Source: Luteimonas marina (GTDB lineage: Bacteria > Pseudomonadota > Gammaproteobacteria > Xanthomonadales > Xanthomonadaceae). From it: a stretch of DNA of 64,000 nucleotides. Positions within the stretch are counted from its first letter, which is position 1. Every line of letters starts with the position of its first letter. The notes beneath the pieces were generated by a model, which worked only from the letters and a program-made list of their open reading frames with translations, made no database searches and had not been told where the DNA came from. Of this stretch, positions 8,401-19,590 are shown piece after piece. Made by a program: the position numbers and the translations under genes. The stretch spans positions 186,001 to 250,000 of the forward strand of contig NZ_VOHK01000004.1 in NCBI RefSeq assembly GCF_007859325.1, given 5' to 3'.

Positions 8401-9996
8401 TCAGTCGGCAGACCCGGACGCCCTGCGCAGCCGGCGACCAAACTCGGCCAGCCCCGGCGTCGACGGGTCCAGCGCGCCCGCAGTAGCCAGCGCCTCTTGC
8501 GCCGTCGACAACTGCCCGCCTGCGAGGCGTTCGTCGCCGATCGCCAGCCAGCGCTGCGCCAGCCGCCGCCTTGCCTGGGTGAGCGCGGCGGCGTCCTCGC
8601 CCAGCGATTCGCGCGCGTCGAGGCAGCTGCGGGCGCGGGCGAGGTCGTTGGCGCTGAGGCCGCGCTCGAAGCAGGCGCGGGCCGAGGGCAGCAGGCGCGC
8701 CACCGCGCGCTGCACCTCGGGATCGCGCGGCGCCGCGGCCTGCGCGGCGCGCAGCTTGTCGTAGGCGCTCTCGCCGGGGGGCGTCAGCAGGTCGCCGCGC
8801 GCCTGTGCCGCGGCCGCCTGGCGCAGCAGTTCGGGAACGCGGCCTGCGCGGTCGCGGCCCGAGCCGGCCGCCTCCAGCTGTGCGTGCCGGCGCTGCGCGC
8901 GTTCGACCGCGGTGCGTGCGGCCGCCACCGCGGCGGCGTCGGGCGCCAGCGCGCGGGCCCGGGTCAGCGCCGCGTCGGCATCGGCGAAGCGGAAGTCCGC
9001 GGCCAGCCGCTGCGCCTGCTGCGCGAGCGCGTCGGCGGCGCGGCGCAGGCCGTCGCGGGCGCCGGCATCTTCCGGGTCGTACTGCAGCAGGCGCTGCCAG
9101 GTCGCGACCGCGGCGTCGACGCGGCCGCGGCGCAGGTCGGCGTCGGCGCGGCGGCGCAGCGCGTCGAGTTCCTCGGTGAAGCGCGCCTGCGTGTCGGGCA
9201 GGTCGACGTGGCCCGCGTCGTAGCGGCGCGCGGCGGCGATGGCCGCGGCGGCCGCGGGGATGTCGCCGCCGCGCAGGTCGTTGCGCGCCTGTTCGAGCAG
9301 CGCGCTCAGGGCGTCCTCGCGCCCGCGCAGGGCGTCCGCGCGCCCGGGCTGCAGTTCAAGCACGCGCGCATACAGCGGCAGCGCCGCCTCGTCATCGCCC
9401 TGCAGGCGCCCGGCGATGCGCGCCGACTCCGCCCGCGCCACGAGGCCTTCCAGTCCCGCATGCGCCGCCTCGCGCGTGCGCAGTTGCACGGCCACGGCAT
9501 CGGCCTGTTCGCGCGGGACCGAGAGCTCGCGCGCCAGGCGCAACTGCGCGTGGGCGTCGGCGAAGCGGTCCTGCGCGGTCGCCTCACGCGCCTGCGCCAG
9601 CGCCGCCTCGGCCACCCGGGCGAGGCCGGCGCGGGGCTCGCTGCGGTCCGGGTCGATCGCCATCGCCGCTTCATAGAGTTCGCGTGCGCCGCTGCCGTCG
9701 ACGGCGCTGAGGTGGCCGCGCGCCAGCGCCTGCGCCGCTTCCGCGGTCAGCTGGTGCACCCGCGCCTGCGGCCACAGCCGCTCCGCCAGCGGTTCGCGCC
9801 ACAGCGCGGCCGCAAGCACCAGCGCCGACAGCAGGGCCAGACCGCCGATCCACCAGCCGCGTGCAGGCGGCGTCGGCGCTCGCCGCGCGCGCGGGGCACG
9901 CGCCTCGAAGCGCAGCCCCCGCAGGTCGCCGACCACGGGCTCACGCCGGCCGTCCCGCGCCGCGCCGTCTCCCGTCGAAGTGTGTTCCCGGCCCAC
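8401..9996 (-). CDS. Membrane-anchored TPR-repeat protein
   Basis: 531 residues from a GTG at 9996; no in-frame ATG gives a sensible start. The N-terminal 45 residues are cytoplasmic and Arg-rich. A single membrane span follows (about 47-67, GGLALLSALVLAAALW). The rest is a long Ala/Arg/Glu-rich helical array with repeated TPR-like units such as ALPLYARVLELQPGRADAL and AVATWQRLLQYDPEDAGA. It is probably a periplasm-facing scaffold. No enzymatic motif is seen. It is downstream of relA in the same direction, separated by the 300-bp nested hairpin at 10074-10371. The specific function is unknown. Confidence 0.8.
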   Translation of the reverse strand: MGREHTSTGDGAARDGRREPVVGDLRGLRFEARAPRARRAPTPPARGWWIGGLALLSALVLAAALWREPLAERLWPQARVHQLTAEAAQALARGHLSAVDGSGARELYEAAMAIDPDRSEPRAGLARVAEAALAQAREATAQDRFADAHAQLRLARELSVPREQADAVAVQLRTREAAHAGLEGLVARAESARIAGRLQGDDEAALPLYARVLELQPGRADALRGREDALSALLEQARNDLRGGDIPAAAAAIAAARRYDAGHVDLPDTQARFTEELDALRRRADADLRRGRVDAAVATWQRLLQYDPEDAGARDGLRRAADALAQQAQRLAADFRFADADAALTRARALAPDAAAVAAARTAVERAQRRHAQLEAAGSGRDRAGRVPELLRQAAAAQARGDLLTPPGESAYDKLRAAQAAAPRDPEVQRAVARLLPSARACFERGLSANDLARARSCLDARESLGEDAAALTQARRRLAQRWLAIGDERLAGGQLSTAQEALATAGALDPSTPGLAEFGRRLRRASGSAD

Positions 9997-10073
9997 CCGC
10001 GCAGCTTACGGACGGCGGCTGAACGCACGCGTGAAACCACTGGGCCAGGAATCGCGTCGACAAGCGCCAGCTT

Positions 10074-10371
10074 GTGGGAGCGACCTTGGTCGCGATGCTT
10101 TTTCGGAGGGCTGAGGGCTAAGAGCCTGTTCAAAGTCTCTATGGCGGTCTGTGCCGGATCGTCGTCCCGGCGAACGCCGGGATCCAGTTTTCGCCTGCAG
10201 AGACAGGACTGCCGCCGAACGGAAGGCTGGATCCCGGCGTTCGCCGGGATGACGAGCGAGGTTCGGGACGTTGAACAAGCTCTAAGGGCCGGAAAGCGGG
10301 AAGTGCGACGCTTCTGCTTTTCAGCCCTCAGCCGCCGAACATCCCCCATTCGCGCCCAAGGGCGCTCCCAC
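10074..10371. repeat. Composite nested hairpin with heptamer arms
   Basis: This element fills most of the 406-bp gap between relA and the TPR gene and is built like Russian dolls. The outermost arms are GTGGGAGCGACCTTGG... (10074-10096) and its near-complement at 10348-10371. Next come heptamer arms GAGGGCT-GAGGGCT (10106-10119), with the 11-bp GGCTGAGGGCT (10109-10119) exactly complementary to 10323-10333. Next are AGAGCCTGTTCAA (10121-10133) and TTGAACAAGCTCT (10271-10283). The core is a GTCGTCCCGGCGAACG...CGTTCGCCGGGATGACGA palindrome. No gene is seen inside. Confidence 0.8.
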
Positions 10372-10402
10372 GGGGCATCGCCACCCTGGATCGGGACCCG
10401 CC

Positions 10403-12580
10403 CTACTCCCGGCGCGCCTGCTCCACGCCGGGCAGGCTGTCGAGCCTGGCCAGCAGACGCGACAGCTGTTCGTAGCCTTCCACCCGCAGGCGCAGCCGCA
10501 GGCGGACGCGGCCGTGGCGTCCGGCGTCGCTGCGGATCGCGACCACGTGCGCATCCTCCTGCGCGATCAGGTTGCTCACGTCCTTGAGCAGGTGCTTGCG
10601 GTCGACTGCATCGACCACCGCGGTCGCCTCGTGCACGCCGCCCTCGCGGCCCCAGTCGACCGGCAGCACGCGCTGCGGCTCCTTCGCCGCCAGCCGCGCG
10701 AAGGCCGCGCAGTCCGCCCGATGCACGCTGACCCCGCGCGTGCGCGTGAGATAGCCGGCGATCGCCTCGCCCGGCAGCGGCTGGCAGCAGCGCGCGATCT
10801 GCACCAGCAGGTTGCCGACGCCGACCACGGTGAACACCGACTTCGACGGCTTGGGCACCCGCCGCTGCGGCGCGGGCACGGCCGGCGCGACCTCGTCCGG
10901 ACGCGCCTGCGCACGTTCGTGGTCCTGCAGCGCGCGCCCGACCTGGTGCGGGCCGACGTCGCCGAGCGCGACCAGCACCAGCAGTTCGTCGGCGGCGGCG
11001 ACGTTGAACTTCGCCAGCACCGGCTGCAGGTCCGCGCCCAGCAGGCCCATGCGCCGCAGCTCGCGCTCGAGCATCTCGCGGCCGGCCTGCAGGTTGCGCT
11101 CGCGATCGAGCTTGTGGAACCAGCTGCGCACCTTCTCCCGCGCGCGCGGGCTGGCGAGGAAGCCGTTGGCCGCGACCAGCCAGTCGCGCCGCGGCTCGGG
11201 TTCCTTCGCGGTCAGGATCTCGACCCGGTCGCCGCTGCGCAGCCTGTGGTCGAGCGGCACGATGCGGCCGTCGACCTTGGCGCCGCGGCAGCGGTGCCCG
11301 ACCATCGTGTGCACGTGGTAGGCGAAATCCAGCGGCGTCGCGCCGCGCGGCAGGTCGACCACCTCTCCCGCCGGCGTGAGCACGTAGATGCGGTCCTCGA
11401 CCAGTTCGGTGTCGAAGCCGCGCGCCAGCGCGACCTCGTCGTCGCCCTCGCCGTGCGATTCGAGCAGGCGGCGCATCCACTCGATCTTGCGCTCGAGCGC
11501 GGCGTTGCCGGCGGCCGAGCGCTGCGAGCCGCCCGTCTCCTTGTAGCGCCAGTGCGCGGCGACGCCGAGTTCGGCCTGCTCGTGCATCTCGCGGGTGCGG
11601 ATCTGCACCTCCAGGGTCTTGCCTTCCGGCCCGACCACCGCGGTGTGCAGCGAGCGGTAGTCGTTGTTCTTCGGCCGCGCGATGTAGTCGTCGAACTCGC
11701 CCGGCACCGGCGCCCACAGCGCGTGCACCGCGCCCAGCGCGGCGTAGCAGGCCGGGATGTCGTCGACCAGCACGCGCACCGCGCGCAGGTCGTACAGCTC
11801 GCCGATCGGTACGTCCTTCTTCCGCATCTTCTTCCAGATGCTGTAGATGTGCTTGGGCCGGCCGGCGATGTCGGCGGCGATGCCCTGCGTGCGCAGCGCC
11901 TCGCCGAGCAGGCCCTTGACCTGCTCGATGTAGCGCTCGCGGCCGGCACGGTTGTCGTCGAGCAGCGCGGCGATGCGGCGGTAGGTGTCGGGTTCGAGAT
12001 GGCGGAAGGCGAGGTCCTCCAGCTCCCATTTCAACTGCCAGATGCCGAGCCGGTTCGCCAGCGGCGCATGGATGTCGCGGGTGAGCTGCGCCAGCGCGCG
12101 GCGCTCGTCCTCCGGCAGCGCGCCGGCGTGCCGCATCCGCGCCAGCTGGCGTGCGAGCAGGATCGGCACCACGCGCAGGTCGCGCACGATCGCCAGCAGC
12201 AGCCGGCGCAGGCCCTCGGTGTTGCCCTGCCGCGGGCGCTCGGCGTGCAGGGTCCAGACCTGGTTGGCGGCGCGCTGGCCGTCGAGCAGGGCGGCAACGG
12301 CGGCGTGCCGGGGCGGAAGCGCGGCCTCGACGCGCTCGGCCAGCGCCGGCAGTTCGAACAGGATCGCGGCGGCAATCGAGTCGCCATCGGCCTCCAGCAG
12401 CGCCAGCGCCGCGAGCGTGTCGTCCAGCACCGCGGGCGATGGCGGCGTCGCCTGCGCTTCGGGCAGGTCCGCGGCCGCCTGGCGCAGCACCTCGCGCAGC
12501 GCCGGCGCGATCGCCGATGCCGCGGGTGATGCCAGCCATGAATCGAGGCCGGTGGATCCTGCTGCCGACACGCGCGTCAT
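10403..12580 (-). CDS. relA: (p)ppGpp synthetase RelA
   Basis: 725 residues from the ATG at 12580. The order is a degenerate hydrolase domain (about 30-190; the metal-binding HD pair of SpoT is absent), the synthetase domain (YDLRAVRVLVDD, then GEFDDYIARPKNNDYRSLHT and EVQIRTREMHEQAELG), TGS (DRIYVLTPAGEVVDLP), a helical/zinc-finger region (ARCCQPLPGE ... HRADC) and a C-terminal ACT domain. The EFDD motif in the synthetase loop is the signature of synthesis-only RelA rather than bifunctional SpoT. It makes pppGpp/ppGpp on stalled ribosomes during amino-acid starvation. The reading frame stays open far upstream, but that region belongs to hrpA in another frame. Confidence 0.95.
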   Translation of the reverse strand: MTRVSAAGSTGLDSWLASPAASAIAPALREVLRQAAADLPEAQATPPSPAVLDDTLAALALLEADGDSIAAAILFELPALAERVEAALPPRHAAVAALLDGQRAANQVWTLHAERPRQGNTEGLRRLLLAIVRDLRVVPILLARQLARMRHAGALPEDERRALAQLTRDIHAPLANRLGIWQLKWELEDLAFRHLEPDTYRRIAALLDDNRAGRERYIEQVKGLLGEALRTQGIAADIAGRPKHIYSIWKKMRKKDVPIGELYDLRAVRVLVDDIPACYAALGAVHALWAPVPGEFDDYIARPKNNDYRSLHTAVVGPEGKTLEVQIRTREMHEQAELGVAAHWRYKETGGSQRSAAGNAALERKIEWMRRLLESHGEGDDEVALARGFDTELVEDRIYVLTPAGEVVDLPRGATPLDFAYHVHTMVGHRCRGAKVDGRIVPLDHRLRSGDRVEILTAKEPEPRRDWLVAANGFLASPRAREKVRSWFHKLDRERNLQAGREMLERELRRMGLLGADLQPVLAKFNVAAADELLVLVALGDVGPHQVGRALQDHERAQARPDEVAPAVPAPQRRVPKPSKSVFTVVGVGNLLVQIARCCQPLPGEAIAGYLTRTRGVSVHRADCAAFARLAAKEPQRVLPVDWGREGGVHEATAVVDAVDRKHLLKDVSNLIAQEDAHVVAIRSDAGRHGRVRLRLRLRVEGYEQLSRLLARLDSLPGVEQARRE

Positions 12581-12690
12581 CCGGGGGAAGAGCGTCCTAC
12601 AGTAGCGGCGGCGCGCGCCGGCGAACAGACGCGCGGGTGGCACGATCGATCGCGGCAGACGGAACAGGTCGGGCCTGCAGGTGTTCTTGT

Positions 12691-12768
12691 CGTCATCCCC
12701 GCGAACGCGGGGATCCATTTTTGCGCTGACGCCAAAGACACTGGGTCCCCGCCTTCGCGGGGATGACG
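12691..12768. repeat. Palindromic repeat, GTCATCCC family
   Basis: Lies in the 242-bp gap between hrpA and relA. The left arm GTCATCCCCGCGAACGCGGG and right arm CCCCGCCTTCGCGGGGATGAC are complementary around a short spacer. Same family as the copies at 17.5, 25.6, 29.7 and 46.5 kb. No gene is seen here. Confidence 0.85.
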
Positions 12769-12822
12769 ATCGTTCCACATCTCGAGTCAACGCCCGGCGC
12801 GGGTGCGAGCGCAGGGACCGGG

Positions 12823-15800
12823 TCAGCCTTCCCGCAGCGCCGCCAACCGCGTCGCCAGCTTCTTCGGCGACACGCCGCCCTTCGCGCCGAGCTCCTGCGC
12901 GAACAGCGACACGCGCAGTTCCTCCAGGTCCCAGCGCAGCGCCTGCCACGCCGGATCCTGCGCGCGCCCGGCCGCGGCTGCCTCGTTCAATGCATCCATG
13001 AACGGCTTGACGTCCAGCATCCGCTGCTGGTCGCGCAGCGGGTCGCGCAACGCGCGCTCGGCGCGCAGCGACAGGGCCTTCAGGTAGCGCGGGTAGTCCT
13101 TCAACGCCTCGGCCGGGACGTCGCGCAGGAACCCCGGCGGCGCCAGCGCGGCGAGCTGCGCGTGCATGTCGTCGAGGTTGGCCCTGGCCCAGCCGACCAG
13201 CTTCGAGTCCAGCCGCCCGCGCACTTCGGCGACCAGGTCGAGAATCGCCTCGGCCTGGCGCAGGCGCTGCATCGCCTCGCCGAACAGGGCGCGGCCGGCG
13301 GCGTCGCGGCGCGCGGCAAAGGCCTCGGCATCGCGGATGTCGCCGAGACCTTCGGCCAGCAGCGCGGCCAGCGCGCCGTCGACGAGGTCCTCGCGCAACC
13401 GGTCGCCGCGGCCGCGCGCGTCGCGCCCGGCATCGCCCGTCGATTCGATCGCCGCGTACAGCAGTGCGGTCTTGGGCTGCACCGGCAGTTGCTTGCGCGC
13501 CTGCTTCGCGCGGTCCTGCAACGCGATCACGAGCAGGCGGCGCACGCCCTGCGGGTGCAGGCGGCGGGCCTTGCCGCGGTCGGCGTGGACGGCCAGCGAG
13601 GCGCTGTCGCCGGCATCCTCCAGCGCCGGATACGCCGGCACGCCGCCGGCGCCCGGAACCGATTCGGGGATCGGCGCCGCCGGGAATTCGCGCAGGCCCG
13701 CCTGCGCCAGTCCCTCGGCGGCGCGCGCGGAAAAGGCCTCGGCGGCGCGCGTGCCGAAGCGTTCGCGCAAGGCATCGAGGTCGCGCGATTCGGCGAGCAC
13801 GTGGCCGTCGCCGCGACCGGGCACGTCGACCAGGCGCAGGTTCGCGCGCAGGTGCGGCTCCAGCACGGATTCGTCGAAATCGGTGGCGACGACATCCACG
13901 CCGGTCATGCGCTTGAGGAAGCGCGCCAGCGTGCCGGCGAAGGCATCCGGCTCGTCGGCGCCGTGCGCTTCGGCGAACGTGCGCGCAAAATCGGGCGCCG
14001 GCACGAAATTGCGGCGCAGCGTCTTGGGCAGGGCGCGGATCATGGCCGCGGCCTTGTCGGCGACGAAGCCCGGGGCCAGCCATGACAGGCGCACGGGATC
14101 CAGCGCATTGAGCAGGTGCAGCGGCACCGAGACCGTCATGCCGTCGTCCGGCGCGCCCGGCTCGAAGCGGTAGCGCACCGCGAGGCGCGTGTCGCCCAGG
14201 GCGATGAAGGCCGGGAAGCGGAACGCGTCGGCGCCCTCGCCCGTCAGCAGTTCGTCGCGCGACCATTCCAGCGCCTGCTTCGCCTCCGCGGGCAGCTTGC
14301 CGTACCAGGCGTCCAGCGAGCGCGCGTCGACGAGTTCGGCGGGAATGCGATCGGCATACCACTGCCGCATCCAGTCCTCGTCGACAACCAGCCCCGCCCT
14401 GCGCTGCTTGGCCTCCTCCTCGCGCGCGGCCTCGAGCGTCTTCAGGTTGCGCGCGACGAACGGGCTGCGCAGGTTGACCTCGCCGGCGACGAGTGCGTCG
14501 CGCAGGAACAGCTCGCGCGCCTCCAGCGGATACAGCCGGCCGTAGTCGACCGGCTTCTTCGGCGCCAGCACCAGCCCGAACAGGCTGACCTGCTCGCTGC
14601 CGAGCACGCGTCCCTGCGAACGCGACCAGCGCGGGTCGTGGTGGCGGCGTGCGAGCAGGTGCGGCAGTTCGGCGATGACCCAGTCCGGCTCGATCGCGGC
14701 GTTGGTGATCGCCCAGACCTTCTCGGTGTCGAGCAGGGTCGCCGACAGCACCCACGGCGGCGGCTTGCGCGCCAGCGCCGAGCCCGGGAACAGCTGGAAG
14801 CGGCGTCCGCGCGGGCCTTCGTAGAGGCCGCGTTCGGTGAGATGGCCAAGCTGGGTCGGCAGGCCGGCGACGAGCGCGCGGTGCAGCAACGCGTATTGCC
14901 TTGCGCCCTCCCCCGCTTGCGGGGGGTGAGGATGGCCCGTCAGTCCCGGCCATAGCTCCCCGCACTGCAGCTTCAGCTGCCGATGCAGCTCGCGCCACTC
15001 GCGCATGCGCAGGAAACCGAGGAAATGCTTCTCGCACCACTTGCGCAGCTGCGACTGGGTCAACGCCTCGTGCACCTCGCGGTAGGCCTCCCAGAGCTTG
15101 AGGATGCCGACGAACTCCGACTTCGGGTCGGCGAACAGCGCGTGCGCGTTGTCGGCCGCGGCGCGCTGGTCGGCGGGGCGCTCGCGCGGGTCCTGGATGC
15201 CGAGGAAGGACGCGATCGCCAGCATCTCGTGCAGGCAGCCGTGGCGCTGCGCGGCGATCAGCATCCGCGCCAGCTTCACGTCGACCGGCAGCTTCGCCAT
15301 GGTGCGGCCGATGTCGGTGAGCCTGCGCTGCGCGTCGACCGCGCCGAGTTCGGACAGCTGCTGCCAGCCGTCGGCCACCGCGCGCGGGTCGGGCGGTTCG
15401 ACGAAGGGGAAGGCGTCGATGTCGCCCAGCCCCAGCGACAGCATCCGCAGGATCACCCCCGCCAGCGCGGCGCGGCGGATTTCCGGATCGGTGTAGGGCG
15501 GGCGCGACAGGAAGTCCGCTTCCGAATACAGCCGCAGGCAGGTGCCCGGCGCGATGCGCCCGCAGCGGCCCTTGCGCTGGTCGGCGCTGGCCTGCGACAC
15601 CGGTTCGACGTGCAGCCGGTCGAGCTTCTGCCGCGGGCTGTAGCGCTTGACCCGCGCCAGCCCGGGATCGACCACGTAGTGGATGCGCGGCACCGTCAGC
15701 GAGGTCTCGGCGACGTTGGTCGCCAGCACGATGCGCCGCTGCGGGCCGGGGTTGAACACGCGGTCCTGGTCGCGCGCCGACAGCCGCGCGTACAGCGGCA

Positions 15801-16767
15801 CCACTTCGGTATGCCGGTACTTGCGCCGCTCCAGCGCCTGGTGGGCGTCGCGGATCTCGCGCTCGCCGGGCAGGAACACCAGGGTGTCGCCGGTGCCGCG
15901 CTCGCGCATGATCTCGTCGCAGGCGGCGACGATGCCGTCGAGGGCGCTGCGTTCGCCCTCGTCCTCCCCTTCGCCCTCGAGCGGGCGCCAGCGCACCTCC
16001 ACCGGATAGCCGCGCCCCTCCACGTCCACCACCGGCGCATCGTCGAAGTGCTTCGAGAAACGCTCGGTGTCGATGGTCGCGGAGGTGACGATCAGTTTCA
16101 GGTCGCGACGCCTGCGCAGCAGCTGCTTGAGGTAGCCCAGCAGGAAGTCGATGTTGAGGCTGCGCTCGTGCGCCTCGTCGACGATGATCGTGTCGTAGCG
16201 CGAGAGCCAGCGGTCCGAGGCGATCTCGGCCAGCAGGATGCCGTCGGTCATGAACTTGACCGCGGTGTCCTCGCCGACGCTGTCGTTGAAGCGCACCTGG
16301 AAGCCGACCAGCCCGCCCACCGGCACCTGCAGTTCCTCGGCCACGCGCCGCGCGACCGCGCGCGCGGCGATCCGCCTCGGCTGGGTGCAGCCGATCATCC
16401 CCGCCGCGCCGCGCCCGGCGGCCAGGCACAGCTTCGGCAACTGGGTGGTCTTGCCCGAGCCGGTCTCGCCGGCGACCACCACCACCTGGTGCGCGCGCAG
16501 CAGCTCGACGATGCGCTCCGCGTGCGCGGCGATCGGCAGCTCCGGCGCGACCTGCGCGGCCGGCAGCCGCGCGGCGCGGGCCTCGCGCGCGGCCACCGAC
16601 GCCTGCAGCGCGGTCGCGAAGGCCTCCTGCGCGGCGGACCGCGCCGGATCGGCGTTCCAGCGCGCCCACAGCCCCGCCAGCCTGCCCCGATCGCGCGACA
16701 GGGCGCCGTCGATCGCCCGGCGGGCCTGCTTTAACGCCGCCGTCGCGGGGCCGCGCCTAGAATCCAT
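12823..16767 (-). CDS. hrpA: ATP-dependent RNA helicase HrpA (DEAH box)
   Basis: 1314 residues from the ATG at 16767. The DEAH/RHA core carries Walker A AGETGSGKTTQLPKL, TQPRRIAARAVARRVAEE, the DEAH box IIVDEAHERSLN, SAT in IVTSATIDTERF, and motif VI QRKGRCGRIAPG. Winged-helix, ratchet and OB-fold regions follow, then the long HrpA-specific C-terminus (DUF3418). HrpA resolves collided ribosomes in E. coli. Length matches the family (about 1300). A C-rich palindrome fragment is translated in frame near residues 611-622 (see 14904-14936). It diverges from dps with an 86-bp shared upstream region. Confidence 0.95.
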   Translation of the reverse strand: MDSRRGPATAALKQARRAIDGALSRDRGRLAGLWARWNADPARSAAQEAFATALQASVAAREARAARLPAAQVAPELPIAAHAERIVELLRAHQVVVVAGETGSGKTTQLPKLCLAAGRGAAGMIGCTQPRRIAARAVARRVAEELQVPVGGLVGFQVRFNDSVGEDTAVKFMTDGILLAEIASDRWLSRYDTIIVDEAHERSLNIDFLLGYLKQLLRRRRDLKLIVTSATIDTERFSKHFDDAPVVDVEGRGYPVEVRWRPLEGEGEDEGERSALDGIVAACDEIMRERGTGDTLVFLPGEREIRDAHQALERRKYRHTEVVPLYARLSARDQDRVFNPGPQRRIVLATNVAETSLTVPRIHYVVDPGLARVKRYSPRQKLDRLHVEPVSQASADQRKGRCGRIAPGTCLRLYSEADFLSRPPYTDPEIRRAALAGVILRMLSLGLGDIDAFPFVEPPDPRAVADGWQQLSELGAVDAQRRLTDIGRTMAKLPVDVKLARMLIAAQRHGCLHEMLAIASFLGIQDPRERPADQRAAADNAHALFADPKSEFVGILKLWEAYREVHEALTQSQLRKWCEKHFLGFLRMREWRELHRQLKLQCGELWPGLTGHPHPPQAGEGARQYALLHRALVAGLPTQLGHLTERGLYEGPRGRRFQLFPGSALARKPPPWVLSATLLDTEKVWAITNAAIEPDWVIAELPHLLARRHHDPRWSRSQGRVLGSEQVSLFGLVLAPKKPVDYGRLYPLEARELFLRDALVAGEVNLRSPFVARNLKTLEAAREEEAKQRRAGLVVDEDWMRQWYADRIPAELVDARSLDAWYGKLPAEAKQALEWSRDELLTGEGADAFRFPAFIALGDTRLAVRYRFEPGAPDDGMTVSVPLHLLNALDPVRLSWLAPGFVADKAAAMIRALPKTLRRNFVPAPDFARTFAEAHGADEPDAFAGTLARFLKRMTGVDVVATDFDESVLEPHLRANLRLVDVPGRGDGHVLAESRDLDALRERFGTRAAEAFSARAAEGLAQAGLREFPAAPIPESVPGAGGVPAYPALEDAGDSASLAVHADRGKARRLHPQGVRRLLVIALQDRAKQARKQLPVQPKTALLYAAIESTGDAGRDARGRGDRLREDLVDGALAALLAEGLGDIRDAEAFAARRDAAGRALFGEAMQRLRQAEAILDLVAEVRGRLDSKLVGWARANLDDMHAQLAALAPPGFLRDVPAEALKDYPRYLKALSLRAERALRDPLRDQQRMLDVKPFMDALNEAAAAGRAQDPAWQALRWDLEELRVSLFAQELGAKGGVSPKKLATRLAALREG
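14904..14936. repeat. C-rich palindrome fragment inside hrpA
   Basis: Within hrpA the plus strand reads GCCCTCCCCCGCTTGCGGGG followed by GGTGAGGATGG. This is the same CCCTCCCCCGC(T/A)TGCGGGGGAG core seen in the intergenic elements at 40.9 and 55.7 kb. It is read in frame as HPHPPQAGEGA, a Pro/Gly-rich patch unlike the flanking helicase sequence. The insertion does not disrupt the frame. Confidence 0.7.
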
Positions 16768-16775
16768 GCGCAACC

Positions 16776-16805
16776 TTGCAAAGGCGCGCGCAGGTCGCAT
16801 ATTCG
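16776..16805 (+). promoter_or_regulatory. Candidate dps promoter
   Basis: TTGCAA (16776-16781) and TATTCG (16800-16805) are spaced 18 bp and lie 49 bp before the dps start, inside the hrpA-dps divergent gap. They fit a sigma-70-type promoter moderately well. No clear OxyR box was recognised. Confidence 0.35.
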
Positions 16806-16853
16806 TTCTGCATCGGCCTATTGTCGCCAAAACCAACCGACCCGAGGTCCCCC

Positions 16854-17447
16854 ATGTCGAAGACCAAGACCAAGCCCGCGAAAACCGCCAGGGCGGCCAA
16901 GCCGTCGAAGGACGCCAAGCCCGCCCTGACCATCACCCCCGTCGCCTCGCCCGCGGCCCGCGACGGCGGTCCCGCGATCGACATCGGCATCTCCGACAAG
17001 GATCGCAAGCAGATCGCGAAGGAGCTGTCGAAGTTCCTGGCCGACAGCTACACCCTGTACCTGAAGACCCACAACTTCCACTGGAACGTCACCGGCTCGA
17101 TGTTCAACGCCCTGCACAACATGTTCGAGGCGCAGTACACCGAGCAGTGGACTGCGCTCGACGAGATCGCCGAACGCATCCGCGCGCTGGGCTACAACGC
17201 GCCCGGGTCGTACGCGGAGTTCGTCAAGCTGTCCTCGATCAAGGAAGAGCCCGGCGCCACCGAAGCGCCCGACTGGCGCGAGATGGTGCGCCAGCTGGTC
17301 GTCGGCAACGAAGCGGTTTGCCGCACCGCGCGCAAGGTGCTGGACGTGGCCGACGACGCCGACGACGCGCCCACCGAGGACCTCGCCACGCAGCGCCTGC
17401 AGACCCACGAGAAGTACGCCTGGATGCTGCGCTCGCTGCTGCAGTAG
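16854..17447 (+). CDS. dps: Dps-family ferritin-like DNA-protection protein
   Basis: 197 residues. The N-terminal 35-40 residues are Lys/Ala-rich (TKTKPAKTARAAKPSKDAK), a tail likely to bind DNA, as known for several Dps proteins. The ferritin-like four-helix core carries the inter-subunit ferroxidase pattern THNFHWNVTG...ALHNMFEAQYTEQW..LDEIAERIRALG. It oxidises Fe(II) with H2O2 and coats DNA under stress. The ATG at 16854 follows GAGGTCCCCC. It is single-gene; the palindrome downstream (17493-17589) probably ends transcription. Confidence 0.95.
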   Translation: MSKTKTKPAKTARAAKPSKDAKPALTITPVASPAARDGGPAIDIGISDKDRKQIAKELSKFLADSYTLYLKTHNFHWNVTGSMFNALHNMFEAQYTEQWTALDEIAERIRALGYNAPGSYAEFVKLSSIKEEPGATEAPDWREMVRQLVVGNEAVCRTARKVLDVADDADDAPTEDLATQRLQTHEKYAWMLRSLLQ

Positions 17448-17492
17448 GACTCGGGACCGAGGGCCGGGGCCGGGAAAACCTCCCCCCGGCAT

Positions 17493-17589
17493 CGTCATCC
17501 CGGCGAAAGCCGGGATCCATTTTGATCCTGTCCCTGCCCGCGACGGTGAAGGCAACCGCCAATGGATCCCGGCTTTCGCCGGGATGACG
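17493..17589. repeat. Palindromic repeat, GTCATCCC family
   Basis: Between dps and recQ. The arm starting CGTCATCCCGGCGAAAGCCG is matched by CGGCTTTCGCCGGGATGACG about 50 bp on; both arms also contain an inner GGCGAAAGCC/GGCTTTCGCC palindrome. The long stem could terminate dps transcription. Confidence 0.85.
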
Positions 17590-17706
17590 AATCGCGAGGA
17601 ACCCGGCACATCGGACCGCCCCGAACCGGCAGCTGCCGGTATCCGCCGATCCCGCGCAAGGCGGTTTCCCTACAGCCGCCCTCGCCCGCGACGGTATCCT
17701 GAGCAC

Positions 17707-19536
<1,830 letters not shown>

Positions 19537-19590
19537 CCGCGGCCGGCCCGCTGCAGGACAGGACGCCACACCGCTGGAATATCCCCGCGG

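Noticed and set aside
12581-16669. RelA frame remains open upstream through the hrpA region, as if a 2088-residue fusion
   Set aside because: The extension is Arg/Gly-rich shadow of hrpA in another frame. RelA homology begins at the ATG at 12580.
16768-16853. OxyR-type operator in front of dps
   Set aside because: No convincing ATAG-N7-CTAT-like repeats are present in the 86-bp gap.
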